Counted from the stretch's first letter, positions 37,322-46,401 are shown. The stretch is DNA of 64,000 bases from Clostridium sp. MD294 (GCF_000364165.2 NZ_CP097810.1:1738130-1802129), one strand, 5' to 3'. Program-made: numbers and translations. The notes: a model not told the origin generated them from the letters alone.

Positions 37322-39175
37322 TTATAGCTGTACACTTACATGATATTTTTTAAGCCAATAGTTAATTTGTATGACATAGGCAATCATTTGAGGGGCAGCC
37401 ATAAGCTGACCATACCAAGGTTTACCATAGTCAGAAGGGCTTTTTAAAAAGCGATTGACTTTGTCTTTATCTAAAAACTGTAATACAGGAGAACTGCTGT
37501 CATTTATAATTTCTTTTAAGCGGTTAGAAAGCAGTGCTTCGTATTTTGTATCATATGTTTTAGGGTAGGGGGATTTTCTACGAAATAATATTTCTTCTGG
37601 TAAAAATCCTCTGCCTGCTTCTCTTAAAATGTGTTTTACAACACCATCTTTTGCTTTGATATGCCAAGGAATATTCCAAAGATATTCTATAATATTGTGG
37701 TCTGCAAAAGGAACTCTTGCCTCCAAACCAGAATACATACTTGTTCTGTCCATACGGTCAAGAAGTGTCTGCATAAACCATTTTAAATTTAAATAAGAAA
37801 TTTCACGTCTACGAGCTTCTTCTGGTGTATCTTCATCTAGTCTAGGTGTTTCTGCAACAGAACGATGATATGTTTCGCTGACATATTCGTCCATATTTAA
37901 TTCTGCTAAAAAGTCGCTTGAAAGCAATACTTTTCTTGCTTCTAAATCCATTGTCCAAGGGAATGTATCTGCTTCAAAACATTCTTTTTTATGAAACCAA
38001 GGATAACCACCGAATATTTCATCAGCACATTCTCCAGTTAATGCTACTTTATGGCTTTGCTTTACAACAGAGCAAAAATACAGCATAGAAGAGTCTACAT
38101 CAGCCATACAAGGCAAATCGTGAGCATCTACAGAAGCAGTTAACAAATCAGCCTGTTTTGCTGTTTCACATTCCAAATAATGATGTTGAGAGCCTAAAAA
38201 TGCTACCATTTTTTCTACATAAGGACGGTCTTGAGAAGGCTGAAAAGCATTCGCTTTAAAATATTTGTCGTTGTCCACAAAATCAAATGAAAATGTGTGT
38301 AATTGTTTATCTTGTTTTTTGAGTTCCAATGCACAAATAGCTGAAACAATACTGCTGTCAACTCCTCCAGATAAAAATGTACATATAGGTACATCAGAAA
38401 CCATTTGTCTACGTATAGCGTCTTGTACTAAAAAAGAAGTCTTTTCAACTGTTTTTTCATAACTGTCTGTATGAGGACGACTTTGTAATTTCCAATAACA
38501 ATGAATGTGTTTTCCTTGTGTGTCAAATGTCACAAAGTGCCCTGAAAGCAGTTCATCAATATCTTTATAAACACCACAGCCGTATGTTTTAGCTGGGCCT
38601 ATACTAAACACTTCATTGAGTCCTTTTTTATCTATAATTGGCTCAATACCTGTATATTGAAAAAGTCCTTTAAGTTCTGAGGCAAATATTATTGTACCGT
38701 TTTTGTTGGTATAAAAAAGAGGTTTTACACCTGCTCTATCACGAAATAAATGAAGCTGTTTATTTTTGGTATCTGCTATAGCAAATGCAAATATACCATT
38801 TAATTTTTTTACAATGTCTGTACCATATTCTAAATAGCCATATAATATCATTTCTGTATCGCTTGTAGTTTCAAAAATATAGCCTTTTTGTATTAAATCC
38901 TCTTTGATTTCTTTTGTATTATAAATTTCGCCATTGTATACAATAGCATATTCTTCTCCATACATTTTTTTTACCATAGGCTGATGTCCTGTTGTTAAGT
39001 CTATAATAGAAAGACGAGCATGAGCAAAACCAAAACAGTCATTGATATAAATACCACTATCATCAGGCCCTCTGTGAGAAAGAGCCTCTTTCATATTATA
39101 AAGTATTTTTGTGTATTTTTGTTCATTTTTTGTAAATTGTTGTTGTGGATTAAAAAATCCTGCAATACCACACAT
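37322..39175 (-). CDS. asnB: Asparagine synthetase (glutamine-hydrolysing)
   Basis: 617 residues. MCGIAGFF with the N-terminal nucleophile Cys2 of the glutaminase domain (class II amidotransferase), SHRGPDDSG and the synthetase PP-loop FLSGGVDSSIVSA (~residue 270). Converts Asp to Asn with Gln and ATP. RBS AAGGAGG. It lies 20 bp downstream of a carboxylate-type transporter gene on the same strand, probably one operon. Confidence 0.95.
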   Translation of the reverse strand: MCGIAGFFNPQQQFTKNEQKYTKILYNMKEALSHRGPDDSGIYINDCFGFAHARLSIIDLTTGHQPMVKKMYGEEYAIVYNGEIYNTKEIKEDLIQKGYIFETTSDTEMILYGYLEYGTDIVKKLNGIFAFAIADTKNKQLHLFRDRAGVKPLFYTNKNGTIIFASELKGLFQYTGIEPIIDKKGLNEVFSIGPAKTYGCGVYKDIDELLSGHFVTFDTQGKHIHCYWKLQSRPHTDSYEKTVEKTSFLVQDAIRRQMVSDVPICTFLSGGVDSSIVSAICALELKKQDKQLHTFSFDFVDNDKYFKANAFQPSQDRPYVEKMVAFLGSQHHYLECETAKQADLLTASVDAHDLPCMADVDSSMLYFCSVVKQSHKVALTGECADEIFGGYPWFHKKECFEADTFPWTMDLEARKVLLSSDFLAELNMDEYVSETYHRSVAETPRLDEDTPEEARRREISYLNLKWFMQTLLDRMDRTSMYSGLEARVPFADHNIIEYLWNIPWHIKAKDGVVKHILREAGRGFLPEEILFRRKSPYPKTYDTKYEALLSNRLKEIINDSSSPVLQFLDKDKVNRFLKSPSDYGKPWYGQLMAAPQMIAYVIQINYWLKKYHVSVQL

Positions 39176-39195
39176 AAAAATCCTCCTTTCTTATA

Positions 39196-40575
39196 TTAAA
39201 GCAAAAAGCAAGCTGTTACAAATGTAAATAAAAATCCTATCAAAACAGGAATGATATTTTTACGAGCAAGTTCTAAAGGGTCAACATTACATATTGCTGC
39301 AACAGGTATAATTCCCCAAGGCACAATAGTACCACCACCTACAAAAATAGCCCCTATTTGTCCTAATGCTGCAAGTATAGGCACAGAACCATTTACAGCA
39401 GAACCAAATGTTTGAGCTAAAGAACCTGTCAAAGGTAGACCAGAAAATCCAGAACCATCTAAACCAGTTAAAGCACCTATTGTAAGCTGTATAAAAGCAG
39501 TAATATATTTGTTGAGAGGGGTATTATTTGCTAACCAAATTGCCCAGTCATTGAGTATGCCAGACTGATATTGTTCTCCTAATATCGTACGAATACCTTC
39601 TCCTCCCAAAAAGAAAAATGCACCAATAATAATAACAGGAGCAAATATTTTAATAGCAAATAAAAATCCATCTGTAACATAGTCTGTTACTTTTTCAAGA
39701 GATTGTTTTCCAAAGGCTATAATAGCACCAAAACACATAAGAAGTACAGCTGTTCCTGCTACAATACTGGTAGCATCTCCACCTTTTAAATCAAATAAAA
39801 GCATAAGGAAAACATCTAATATAAATGCAATAGGTGTAATGATAGCAAGTATCAAAGCTGATTTGGAATGATGATGTTTTTCAATTTCTGTTACAGTAGA
39901 AATAGAGCGAGCAGTTATTGTAGTATCTGTAGAAGACAAACTCTTTCTATTGAGCAAAAATGCAAATACAACTGTAGTAACACCCATAACAATAAACAAA
40001 GGGCGTCCAGTGGATAATAGCTCTCCTGTAGTAATACCTGCAGAACTTGCAGAAATAGCAGGTGCTCCTTGTATGACAAAATCATAACTCAAACCTATAC
40101 CATGACCAAATAAATTGATTGCCATAGCAGCAGCAAGTGGTTTTAAACCAGCTTTTACAGCAAAAGGCAACATAATTGTACCTAATAATGCTACAGAAGG
40201 AGAAGGCCACAAAAATAGAGAACAAATTAACATAGTAATACCTAATATCCACCATGTAATAGCAGGTGTTTTCATTACTTTTGCCATAGGCATCATAATT
40301 AGTTTATCACTACCTAAGTCCATAAGACATTTCGAAAATGCTGTAACAAGTGCTATAGTAGCTATAATTTCCATAAATTCTTTGCCAGCATATAGTATTG
40401 CTTTAAATATCGTTTGTATACCTCCTATGAAACTGTTTGTGCCTACAATGCCTAATAGAAAAAGAAATGCAATACAAGCAATAGGTGTGTCTTTTCGTAA
40501 TATCATTACAAATAATATACAAATGACACCAATTAAATAAACATAATGTAAAGGGGTTAATGAAATAGATAACAT
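39196..40575 (-). CDS. Polytopic ion-transporter-superfamily permease (GntP/DcuC-like)
   Basis: 459 residues, about 12 hydrophobic helices. The repeat-like loops WPSPSVALLGTIMLPFAV (residues ~118-135) and GGGTIVPWGIIPVAAI near the C-terminus suit an ion-transporter superfamily carboxylate or gluconate carrier. I cannot name the substrate. It is the first gene of an operon with asnB, so an acidic amino acid or dicarboxylate is a reasonable guess. RBS AAGGAG. Confidence 0.7.
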   Translation of the reverse strand: MLSISLTPLHYVYLIGVICILFVMILRKDTPIACIAFLFLLGIVGTNSFIGGIQTIFKAILYAGKEFMEIIATIALVTAFSKCLMDLGSDKLIMMPMAKVMKTPAITWWILGITMLICSLFLWPSPSVALLGTIMLPFAVKAGLKPLAAAMAINLFGHGIGLSYDFVIQGAPAISASSAGITTGELLSTGRPLFIVMGVTTVVFAFLLNRKSLSSTDTTITARSISTVTEIEKHHHSKSALILAIITPIAFILDVFLMLLFDLKGGDATSIVAGTAVLLMCFGAIIAFGKQSLEKVTDYVTDGFLFAIKIFAPVIIIGAFFFLGGEGIRTILGEQYQSGILNDWAIWLANNTPLNKYITAFIQLTIGALTGLDGSGFSGLPLTGSLAQTFGSAVNGSVPILAALGQIGAIFVGGGTIVPWGIIPVAAICNVDPLELARKNIIPVLIGFLFTFVTACFLL

Positions 40576-40636
40576 AATAAAAACTCCTTAAAATGTAATT
40601 CATACATTATATGAAAAAATAAAAAAGGAGTTACAA

Positions 40637-40723
40637 ATGCTGTATGATGATGCTAAAGTATTGTACTTTGTTGTAAAACATGGTAGTATGAAAATAAGTC
40701 AAATAAAGGAGGAATTTGTATGA
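40637..40723 (+). CDS. 28-residue leader-type ORF
   Basis: A tiny ORF with a good RBS (AAAAGGAG, 7 bp) whose stop overlaps the next start as ATGA. Its VLYFVVKHGSMKISQIKEE resembles the start of a winged helix but is too short to be sure. It may serve only for translational coupling. Confidence 0.4.
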   Translation: MLYDDAKVLYFVVKHGSMKISQIKEEFV

Positions 40724-40983
40724 TGTTTAAACATTTGGAGGAAAATAAACAATCTGAACTAAATTACTGTATAGCATTGACAGAAAATTTAGAAGAACCG
40801 ACAAAATCACTTGTACAAAATACATTTATAAAAAATATTAATGGTATGATTAAAAATGAAAAAAATTATTACATGACAAGAATTGCAGAATTGTTACTAT
40901 CTTCTGTTATTATTGCAATTAATGTGATACCATTAGAGCTTTTTGCTTATATAAAAAAATCATGCAAGAATAAGAAAAAGTAG
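40720..40983 (+). CDS. Small membrane protein of unknown function
   Basis: 87 residues, hydrophilic helical first half and one TM helix (~residues 56-77) followed by a Lys-rich end. RBS AAAGGAGG. No family recognised. It sits between host genes and the prophage integrase, so it may belong to either. Confidence 0.6.
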   Translation: MMFKHLEENKQSELNYCIALTENLEEPTKSLVQNTFIKNINGMIKNEKNYYMTRIAELLLSSVIIAINVIPLELFAYIKKSCKNKKK

Positions 40984-41036
40984 GAAGTACAAAAAACATT
41001 GTATTTTCAATGCTTCTAAGCACTTCTTACTTTTTA
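40976..41036. terminator. Bidirectional terminator at the prophage left edge
   Basis: AAGTAGGAAGT pairs with ACTTCTTACTT (one G-U), enclosing an inner ACATTG/CAATG hairpin; T-runs on both sides. It lies between the 87-residue gene and the convergent integrase. The left attachment site should be in or near here, but no core repeat can be identified without the right end. Confidence 0.6.
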
Positions 41037-41048
41037 TTTTAATTTATT

Positions 41049-42227
41049 TTATGCCTTTTTGTCCCACTTTTGTACTACTTTTTTAAAATTCAGCTTTTGC
41101 TCTAATGTTTCAGCAGCTGCAATGTCAGCATCTACAAGAGCATGAACATACCTATTTGTAATAGACAAATTAGAATGTCCCAAACGGCTAGAAACCGTTT
41201 TAATATTTGTACCATTTATAAGTAGTAAAGTTGCTGAAGTGTGACGAAGGGCATGAAATTTAATATGTGGTAAATTGTTTCTTTTTAAAAAATGAGTGAA
41301 CCATTTTGAAATAGCATTTACTAATATATAATCCCCTTTTTTATCCGTAAAAATCATATTATGTTTATTCCATTCTTTTTCAGAATATAATTTTATTTCT
41401 GATTGTTCCTTTTTATATTGTTTTAGCATTTTCATAATATAATCTGGTACTGCAATAATACGATTGCTTGTGTTGCTTTTAGGCAACTTGATATTCTTTT
41501 CTCCTTTTACATAATATAAACTTTTACAAATATTAATTTGATGTTTTTCCCAAGAAATATCGTCCCATTGTAAGGCAGCTAATTCTCCCCTTCTACAACC
41601 AGTACACAAAGCTAAGTGAATAAGTGTTTTCCACATAATGGGCTCATTTTCTAAACATTCTAAAAGTTTTTTAACACTTTTTTCATCTAAAATATCTGTA
41701 TGAGATGGGGCAGTTTTTGGAAAATTTAATTTTGTTGTAGTAGATGGATTATATTCTAAATAATTCATTTTACAAGCAAAACCAAATAATGACTGTACTA
41801 CAATATAATATGTTTTGATAGAAGTTGATGATATATTTTTTTCTGAAAGAGCATATATAAATTTTTGTAGGTGCATTGGTGTGACTTCTGTTAGCTTAAT
41901 ATGCCCTAATGCAGGTTTAATATAGTTTTCAATTACACTATTATAATAATTGAAAGTAGTAGGAGAAAGTGCTTTTTTCTGCATTTCTAAATAAATATCA
42001 CAAAATTCATGTAGTTTTATTTTATTGTCTATTTTTGTAACAATCCCATTTTTTACTTTTTCTTCAAATTGTATAGCAATTTTATTTAGTTCTTTTTCTA
42101 TTTGACGAGGTGTCATTTTGTTATCTGGTTTCCATGTCATAGAATTTATTATTTTTTTACCATAAATGTCAGTACCACAATATATTCTAATTTGATAAGA
42201 GTTTCCTCTTTTTCTAATTGTTGCCAT
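41049..42227 (-). CDS. int: Phage tyrosine integrase
   Basis: 392 residues. N-terminal arm-binding region (RKRGNSYQIRIYCGTDIYGK), core-binding SAM-like domain, then the catalytic domain with Arg in CTGCRRGELAALQW, the HALRHTSATL box (HxxR) and LGHSNLSITNRYVHAL with the nucleophile Tyr. Transcribed outward, towards the host genes, as usual for a prophage end. RBS AAAGGA. Confidence 0.95.
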   Translation of the reverse strand: MATIRKRGNSYQIRIYCGTDIYGKKIINSMTWKPDNKMTPRQIEKELNKIAIQFEEKVKNGIVTKIDNKIKLHEFCDIYLEMQKKALSPTTFNYYNSVIENYIKPALGHIKLTEVTPMHLQKFIYALSEKNISSTSIKTYYIVVQSLFGFACKMNYLEYNPSTTTKLNFPKTAPSHTDILDEKSVKKLLECLENEPIMWKTLIHLALCTGCRRGELAALQWDDISWEKHQINICKSLYYVKGEKNIKLPKSNTSNRIIAVPDYIMKMLKQYKKEQSEIKLYSEKEWNKHNMIFTDKKGDYILVNAISKWFTHFLKRNNLPHIKFHALRHTSATLLLINGTNIKTVSSRLGHSNLSITNRYVHALVDADIAAAETLEQKLNFKKVVQKWDKKA

Positions 42228-42269
42228 ATTATATCAATCCTTTCGTGTTTTGTAAAAAAACTTGAAAGT

Positions 42270-42284
42270 GTAGGACGGCTTTGA
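42270..42284 (+). repeat. 15-bp repeat GTAGGACGGCTTTGA, copy 1
   Basis: Located ~45 bp upstream of the integrase start. An identical 15-mer occurs at 48240-48254, 20 bp upstream of an excisionase-like gene; TGAAAG precedes both copies. These are candidate integrase or Xis arm sites, or a shared regulator site. Confidence 0.65.
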
Positions 42285-42324
42285 TATAATAAATAAAGAA
42301 CTACAATTATATTAATTCTTTTTA

Positions 42325-42363
42325 AAAAGCCCTTTTATGTTAGCAGCAGTAAGGGCTTTTTTC
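42325..42363. terminator. Terminator
   Basis: AAAGCCCTT / AAGGGCTTT with A and T tracts on both sides, downstream of the Rpn nuclease gene. Confidence 0.75.
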
Positions 42364-42373
42364 AATTTTTGTT

Positions 42374-43213
42374 TTAAATGTTCTTTTTTAATTCTTCAAT
42401 TTCTGATATGGATAATTTGCTTATTTTAGAAATTGTGTTTATATTTAATCCCTCTTGTAGCATTTCTATTACCATTGATATACAAGTTTCTTGTCGACCT
42501 TCCTGTCTGCCTCTTTGTTCTGCTTCTAGCATACCTTGATTATAATCCAGTATTGCTTTTTGTCTAGCAGTATACTCCATTTGTTTTTGTTTATCTTGAC
42601 TAATCACTTGTAATTGTTCATACGCACTATTGATATATTCATTTTTACTTGCTAACATATCGAACTCCTCCTTTGTTTCAGCACTAATAAATTTTGCCCA
42701 AAGCAATACATCACTTGCATCTTTTTTTAATTGTTTTGGCAATTTGGGTAGTTCTAGCACGTGAAATTCCATTTTATCCGTATATAAAGTATGTCTTGTA
42801 TCCTCTAAAATATGAAAACAAGAATAAAATTCATCTGTATCTTGAAATAATTTGAAATCTAATATACTAATGCTCACACATTTTTTAAATACAGTATAAT
42901 TTTGTCCTGATTGTATTTGTTCTGTATATATTTTAGACAAATAGAATAAAGAGCGGTCAGCCCATACAGTTAAAGGAGAAAGCTGTATTTCAATATCAAT
43001 TTCAGTATTGTTGTTCATAAGCACTCTAACGTCTAGTATGCCTTGTTTGTCATTTTCATGTACTTTTCTGAGATTTGTATTTAGTATTTGTGTTTGTTTT
43101 ATGTCTAATGGGTTTAAATTTAATATAGCAGATAAAAAGCCAACACGTGCTTTTTCATTCATCATAATTTCTTTAAAAGCATAGTCAACTTTGGGTTTCA
43201 TTAAAGTATTCAT
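42374..43213 (-). CDS. Rpn family PD-(D/E)XK recombination-promoting nuclease
   Basis: About 280 residues, of the Rpn/PD-(D/E)XK transposase-like family. Reads MKPKVDYAFKEIMMNE, ILDVRVLMNNNTEIDIEIQLS (D...E.Q of the nuclease core), then a Y-rich middle and the typical C-terminus with a GRQEGRQE stretch. Start uncertain: two ATGs (43213, 43219) follow AAAGGGAG. Such genes are mobile, often singletons, here placed between int and the replication-like gene. Confidence 0.88.
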   Translation of the reverse strand: MNTLMKPKVDYAFKEIMMNEKARVGFLSAILNLNPLDIKQTQILNTNLRKVHENDKQGILDVRVLMNNNTEIDIEIQLSPLTVWADRSLFYLSKIYTEQIQSGQNYTVFKKCVSISILDFKLFQDTDEFYSCFHILEDTRHTLYTDKMEFHVLELPKLPKQLKKDASDVLLWAKFISAETKEEFDMLASKNEYINSAYEQLQVISQDKQKQMEYTARQKAILDYNQGMLEAEQRGRQEGRQETCISMVIEMLQEGLNINTISKISKLSISEIEELKKNI

Positions 43214-43292
43214 TTTCATACCACTCCCTTTCATAATTTAGTATTCTATTTTGACTTTAACACGATTAATATAATTTTACAACATTTATTTT

Positions 43293-44282
43293 TTATTCGT
43301 ATATTGTTTCATAATATCGTAATGCTCTAATTGAACCACTTATAAAATGAAGTATATTGTAATCACAATTTTGGTAAGAAGTTTCAAAATGCTTTTTAAT
43401 CATATCAGGGTAGAAATCAGGGAATAACTCAATATAATCATTATTAGAAATATTATCACATGAAGGTAATTCTTCAATAATTTTCTTAATGTTTTTGTTA
43501 CTTAATATAGGATGGTCTGTGTTCATATGTTTTTTATATTCTTCATAGTAGAATACGAATATATCAACAACTTCTTCAAGTGTAAAAGAATATGTATTAT
43601 TTTCTGTAGAAACAAAAAAATATTGTTGAACAATTTGATTTTTTAGGATATTCATATTAAATGGTTTAATCTCCCCCTTGTTGACAGAAGTATCAACCCT
43701 AGAATTTTCTTTAACTTCTTTTTTTAAAATCTTTTTTTTAATGTTTCTTTCTTGGGTATTTTCTAAAGTACCACTACAGGTATTTAATTCAATACCTGTG
43801 GTGGGTTCTAATTCAGCACCACTAGAGGTATGATATAAAACACCTCTAATTAAATTAATCATATTATCATCTGGGTTATTTTCGGTTTCACTTGGGTTTT
43901 CACTTTTCGCACTTGGGTTATTTTCGGTTTTGTTTTGGTTTTCGTTGGTTTTAGTTAGGTTATTATTTGGTTTAGATACAACATCAAAATTAGGGTTAAT
44001 AGCAAGGCAACGAGGAGAGGTTGCGGTATATTTTTTTGTTTCAATTAAAATATCTTTTTTAATTAAGTTTTGTATTACTTTTTTTGAATAATTCTCACTT
44101 AGGTCAGTAGCATTTTGAATAAAAGATTGAGAAAGTTCGTGTTGTTCTCTATGAAATCCATAAGTATATCTGACAACACAAAGCAATATCTTTATTTCTG
44201 AAGCATTTAGCTTAGAACACATAATATGTTCTAATAATTCATTAGGAAACTTTGTAAATGTTTGATTATTATTTGTTTCCAT
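43293..44282 (-). CDS. Replication protein with phage Rep-O-type winged-helix N-terminus
   Basis: 329 residues. The first ~95 match the phage replication protein O / replisome-organiser winged helix (FTKFPNELLEHIM.SKLNASEIKILLCVVRYTYGFHREQHELSQSFI). The middle is a low-complexity Asn/Glu/Lys linker and the C-terminal ~100 residues form an unassigned helical domain. It would be a second initiator besides the DnaD-like one at 56007. RBS AAGGAG. Confidence 0.75.
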   Translation of the reverse strand: METNNNQTFTKFPNELLEHIMCSKLNASEIKILLCVVRYTYGFHREQHELSQSFIQNATDLSENYSKKVIQNLIKKDILIETKKYTATSPRCLAINPNFDVVSKPNNNLTKTNENQNKTENNPSAKSENPSETENNPDDNMINLIRGVLYHTSSGAELEPTTGIELNTCSGTLENTQERNIKKKILKKEVKENSRVDTSVNKGEIKPFNMNILKNQIVQQYFFVSTENNTYSFTLEEVVDIFVFYYEEYKKHMNTDHPILSNKNIKKIIEELPSCDNISNNDYIELFPDFYPDMIKKHFETSYQNCDYNILHFISGSIRALRYYETIYE

Positions 44283-44616
44283 AAGTTTCTACTCCTTTTC
44301 TATAGTTGTTATTAAGTATTTTTTATTTGTGTATCACTTTGCGTCCCTGTTTGCGTTTCTTTAAGAAACACAGTTTGTGTCGGTAGTTGTGTCGGTTTAA
44401 CTGATACAATATTTTCTTGTGTTGTTCGTTGATTGCTTGTTAGTTATTTTATTGGTTATTTTTGGTCTTGCTAGAAAGTACATATTAGATGACAAAAACA
44501 ATTGATTTCATCTGCTTGCAATTGTTTTCAATTGCTCGCAAGTCATTACAATCTGCTGTTTGCTGTAATCAACTACTGTTGCAATCTGCCACTGTTATAA
44601 ATCACTGTCAATTTTG
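44283..44616. other. Repeat-rich non-coding region, candidate origin or regulatory region
   Basis: No gene. It holds the direct repeats GTGTCGGT-AGTT-GTGTCGGT (44377-44399 area), a TTTCTTTAAGAAA palindrome, GCAATTG-TTTT-CAATTGC near 44517, and two CAATCTGC copies (around 44550 and 44582). Upstream of a replication-type gene this could be an origin or its operator, by inference only. Confidence 0.35.
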
Positions 44617-45093
44617 TCATGCCTTGGTAGCCTTATCTTCCATTTTATATATTATAGACATGAGTTCGTGCTTATCTCTAAAAGATAGGGAACGATAAAC
44701 TTTAAGAAGTTCGGCTTCATTTTCGTTTATTGTTTGTTCGGTATCATTCTTTTTATTGGTTTTTCCTATGTTAGTGTTTTCTATGTTAGTACCCATTACA
44801 AAAGTATCTTCTATAATATCACTTTCTATATTAGTATCTTTTATTTTTTTAGTTAATATAGTAGAGTTTTTTATTTTAGTGCAATCATCAGTTCTGCCAA
44901 GTAAATAGTCCACAGAACAATCGAGGTAATCAGCAATGCGGGCAAGACTAAGACAGGATAATTGTTTACCTTTTGCAAATTCAGATATTGCATTAATATT
45001 TAGTTCACAATGAAAAAGTAATTCTTTCATAGTAATTTTTTTTAGTTTAGCTTGTGATTTTATTTTATCCGCTATTTCTTGTGTAATATACAA
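44617..45093 (-). CDS. Repressor R1: XRE-type HTH with long C-terminal extension
   Basis: 158 residues, TTG start (AAGGAGG 9 bp upstream). Residues ~16-60 are an XRE-type HTH with LNINAISEFAKGK as the probable recognition region; the next stretch IADYLDCSVDYLLGRTD is shared with R2-R6. Unlike the others it continues for ~90 residues (Asn/Thr/Lys-rich, then LLKVYRSLSFRDKHELMSIIYKM, a typical repressor C-terminal helix), so it is the only full-length repressor of the series. It diverges from a cro-like gene across P1. Confidence 0.85.
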   Translation of the reverse strand: MYITQEIADKIKSQAKLKKITMKELLFHCELNINAISEFAKGKQLSCLSLARIADYLDCSVDYLLGRTDDCTKIKNSTILTKKIKDTNIESDIIEDTFVMGTNIENTNIGKTNKKNDTEQTINENEAELLKVYRSLSFRDKHELMSIIYKMEDKATKA

Positions 45094-45130
45094 TAAAATT
45101 AACCTCCTTTTTTATGCAATATATATAAAA

Positions 45131-45182
45131 TAAAGTTTTAGCTTGAAAATATATTGACAATCAAGTTTTAACTTGATATACT
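45131..45182 (+). promoter_or_regulatory. Promoter P1 with two 16-bp operators
   Basis: TTGACA (45154) and TATACT (45177), 17-bp spacer. Operator TCAAGTTTTAACTTGA (45161-45176, 7-bp arms) fills the spacer; a second copy, TAAAGTTTTAGCTTGA (45131-45146, 14/16), lies 30 bp upstream, where it can cover the R1 promoter. Confidence 0.85.
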
Positions 45183-45265
45183 ATAACCAAGTTAAGAGTA
45201 GCACAGCTACATTTTAACACATAATGTAACATGAAACAACAATATGTGAAGGGAGATGAGAAAAT

Positions 45266-45472
45266 ATGAGTTTAGCTGAGAATGTAAGAACAAAACGAAA
45301 ACAAGCAAAAATGACACAAAAGCAATTAGCAAAGAAAGTAGGAGTGACAAGTTCCTATATTTCTCAGATTGAAAATGATATTAAAGACCCTACCATGAGA
45401 GTAGGCGGTAAAATTGCTAAAGTATTAGGCTGTACATTAGATGACTTGATAAAAGAGAAAAGTGCAATATGA
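45266..45472 (+). CDS. Cro-like XRE protein, unit 1
   Basis: 68 residues, single XRE HTH (MTQKQLAKKVGVTSSYISQIEN) with no other domain, transcribed from P1 and divergent from R1. RBS AAGGGAG. Followed by the shared terminator hairpin. Confidence 0.85.
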   Translation: MSLAENVRTKRKQAKMTQKQLAKKVGVTSSYISQIENDIKDPTMRVGGKIAKVLGCTLDDLIKEKSAI

Positions 45473-45502
45473 TGCTGTGATGATACAGTATAAAATATAA
45501 AA

Positions 45503-45530
45503 CAAAAGGCTGTCAAAAGACAGCCAAAAT
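45503..45530. terminator. Shared bidirectional terminator, copy 1
   Basis: GGCTGTC-AAAA-GACAGCC flanked by A-rich and T-rich tracts between convergent cro-1 and hicB. Near-identical hairpins occur at 46472, 50570, 52143 and 52658. Confidence 0.85.
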
Positions 45531-45540
45531 AAAAAGGTTA

Positions 45541-45750
45541 TTAAGCATAAACTAGTTTACCTTTTGGGACAGGGATTTCTTCGCCATCTTCTTTGGCAAT
45601 TTCAATCCATTCGCTGATAATAACTTCTACATTTTGTATTGCTTCTAGGCGAGTTTTGCCATCAGCCATACAACCAGGCAATTCTGGAACTTCAGCGATG
45701 AAAGCGTTATCTTGATTGCTCCAATAAAGAATAACTTCGTAATTATACAT
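45541..45750 (-). CDS. hicB: HicB family antitoxin
   Basis: 69 residues: YEVILYWSNQDNAFIAEVPELPGCMADGKTRLEAI, the partial RNase-H-like fold of HicB, without a separate C-terminal DNA-binding domain. Start 45750 has AGGAG at 9 bp; an ATG three codons upstream is too close to the RBS. Overlaps the end of hicA by 8 bp. Confidence 0.88.
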   Translation of the reverse strand: MYNYEVILYWSNQDNAFIAEVPELPGCMADGKTRLEAIQNVEVIISEWIEIAKEDGEEIPVPKGKLVYA

Positions 45751-46003
45751 TAATATCATCTCCTAATTGATATTTTAAAATGATGTTACGTATTTGTTTT
45801 ACTTGATAGGGTTTTGCTTTATTTCCAATAGGCTGAATGTTTATTTTTTCAGCAATCCCTACTCTAGTATATATAAAATGGTCGCCTCTGATACGTTCTC
45901 TGAAATGCAATGTAATAAGCAGCTTTTGAAGGTCAGAGAATTTAATATTGGCGTCTTGTGTACCACTTAAAACAGAGAGCAGTAATTTTTCAATTTGGCT
46001 CAT
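45743..46003 (-). CDS. hicA: HicA family toxin (mRNA interferase)
   Basis: 86 residues, dsRNA-binding-like fold; KLLITLHFRERIRGDHFIYTR carries the catalytic-type His of HicA, and the C-terminus has the KPYQVKQIRNII helix. It lies 29 bp downstream of repressor R2 on the same strand, so the pair is probably expressed from the lysogenic transcript of R2. Confidence 0.85.
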   Translation of the reverse strand: MSQIEKLLLSVLSGTQDANIKFSDLQKLLITLHFRERIRGDHFIYTRVGIAEKINIQPIGNKAKPYQVKQIRNIILKYQLGDDINV

Positions 46004-46031
46004 TTGAATATATCCTTTCTGTAAAATTAGG

Positions 46032-46259
46032 TTATTTGTTGACTTCAGGGTTGTCAGTACGACCTAGAAGGTAGTCAACAGAACAGTCAAGGTAGTCGGC
46101 AATACGTGCAAGACTAAATGATGATAATCCTTTTTTATCAGAGATTTGACTAAGGGTATTAATATTTAAGTCACAAGCTAATAACATATCACCAATAAGA
46201 ATATTTTGTTTTTTTGCTTGTTTTTTAATATGTTGAACTAATTCTTGTGCATTATACAT
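46032..46259 (-). CDS. Repressor R2: minimal XRE HTH protein
   Basis: 75 residues. HTH with LNINTLSQISDKKGL as recognition region, ending SLARIADYLDCSVDYLLGRTDNP-EVNK. Start at 46259 (MYNAQELV) behind AGGAGG; a longer in-frame start has no RBS and would overlap the operators. Its 3' ~60 bp are almost identical to those of R3. Leads hicA-hicB. Confidence 0.85.
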   Translation of the reverse strand: MYNAQELVQHIKKQAKKQNILIGDMLLACDLNINTLSQISDKKGLSSFSLARIADYLDCSVDYLLGRTDNPEVNK

Positions 46260-46294
46260 AAAAATGTGACCTCCTTTTGTGCAAAACGTAAATT

Positions 46295-46346
46295 TCAAGA
46301 AAAATCTTGATTTTATATTTACATTCAAGAAATTTCTTGATATAAT
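46295..46346 (+). promoter_or_regulatory. Promoter P2 with two 16-bp operators
   Basis: TTTACA (46318) and TATAAT (46341), 17-bp spacer. TCAAGAAATTTCTTGA (46325-46340) is a perfect palindrome filling the spacer; TCAAGAAAAATCTTGA (46295-46310) lies exactly 30 bp upstream. Confidence 0.85.
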
Positions 46347-46401
46347 ATAACCAAGTTAAGAAAATTAACTTAATTATAGCACAAAAAGGAGAGAAACACC
46401 A

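Noticed and set aside
40984..41048. Attachment site attL of the prophage
   Set aside because: No tRNA gene or duplicated core is visible because the right end is outside the window; the visible structure is a terminator.
42374..43213. Insertion sequence at the integrase
   Set aside because: The product is Rpn/PD-(D/E)XK nuclease-like, but no terminal inverted repeats or target duplication were found around it.
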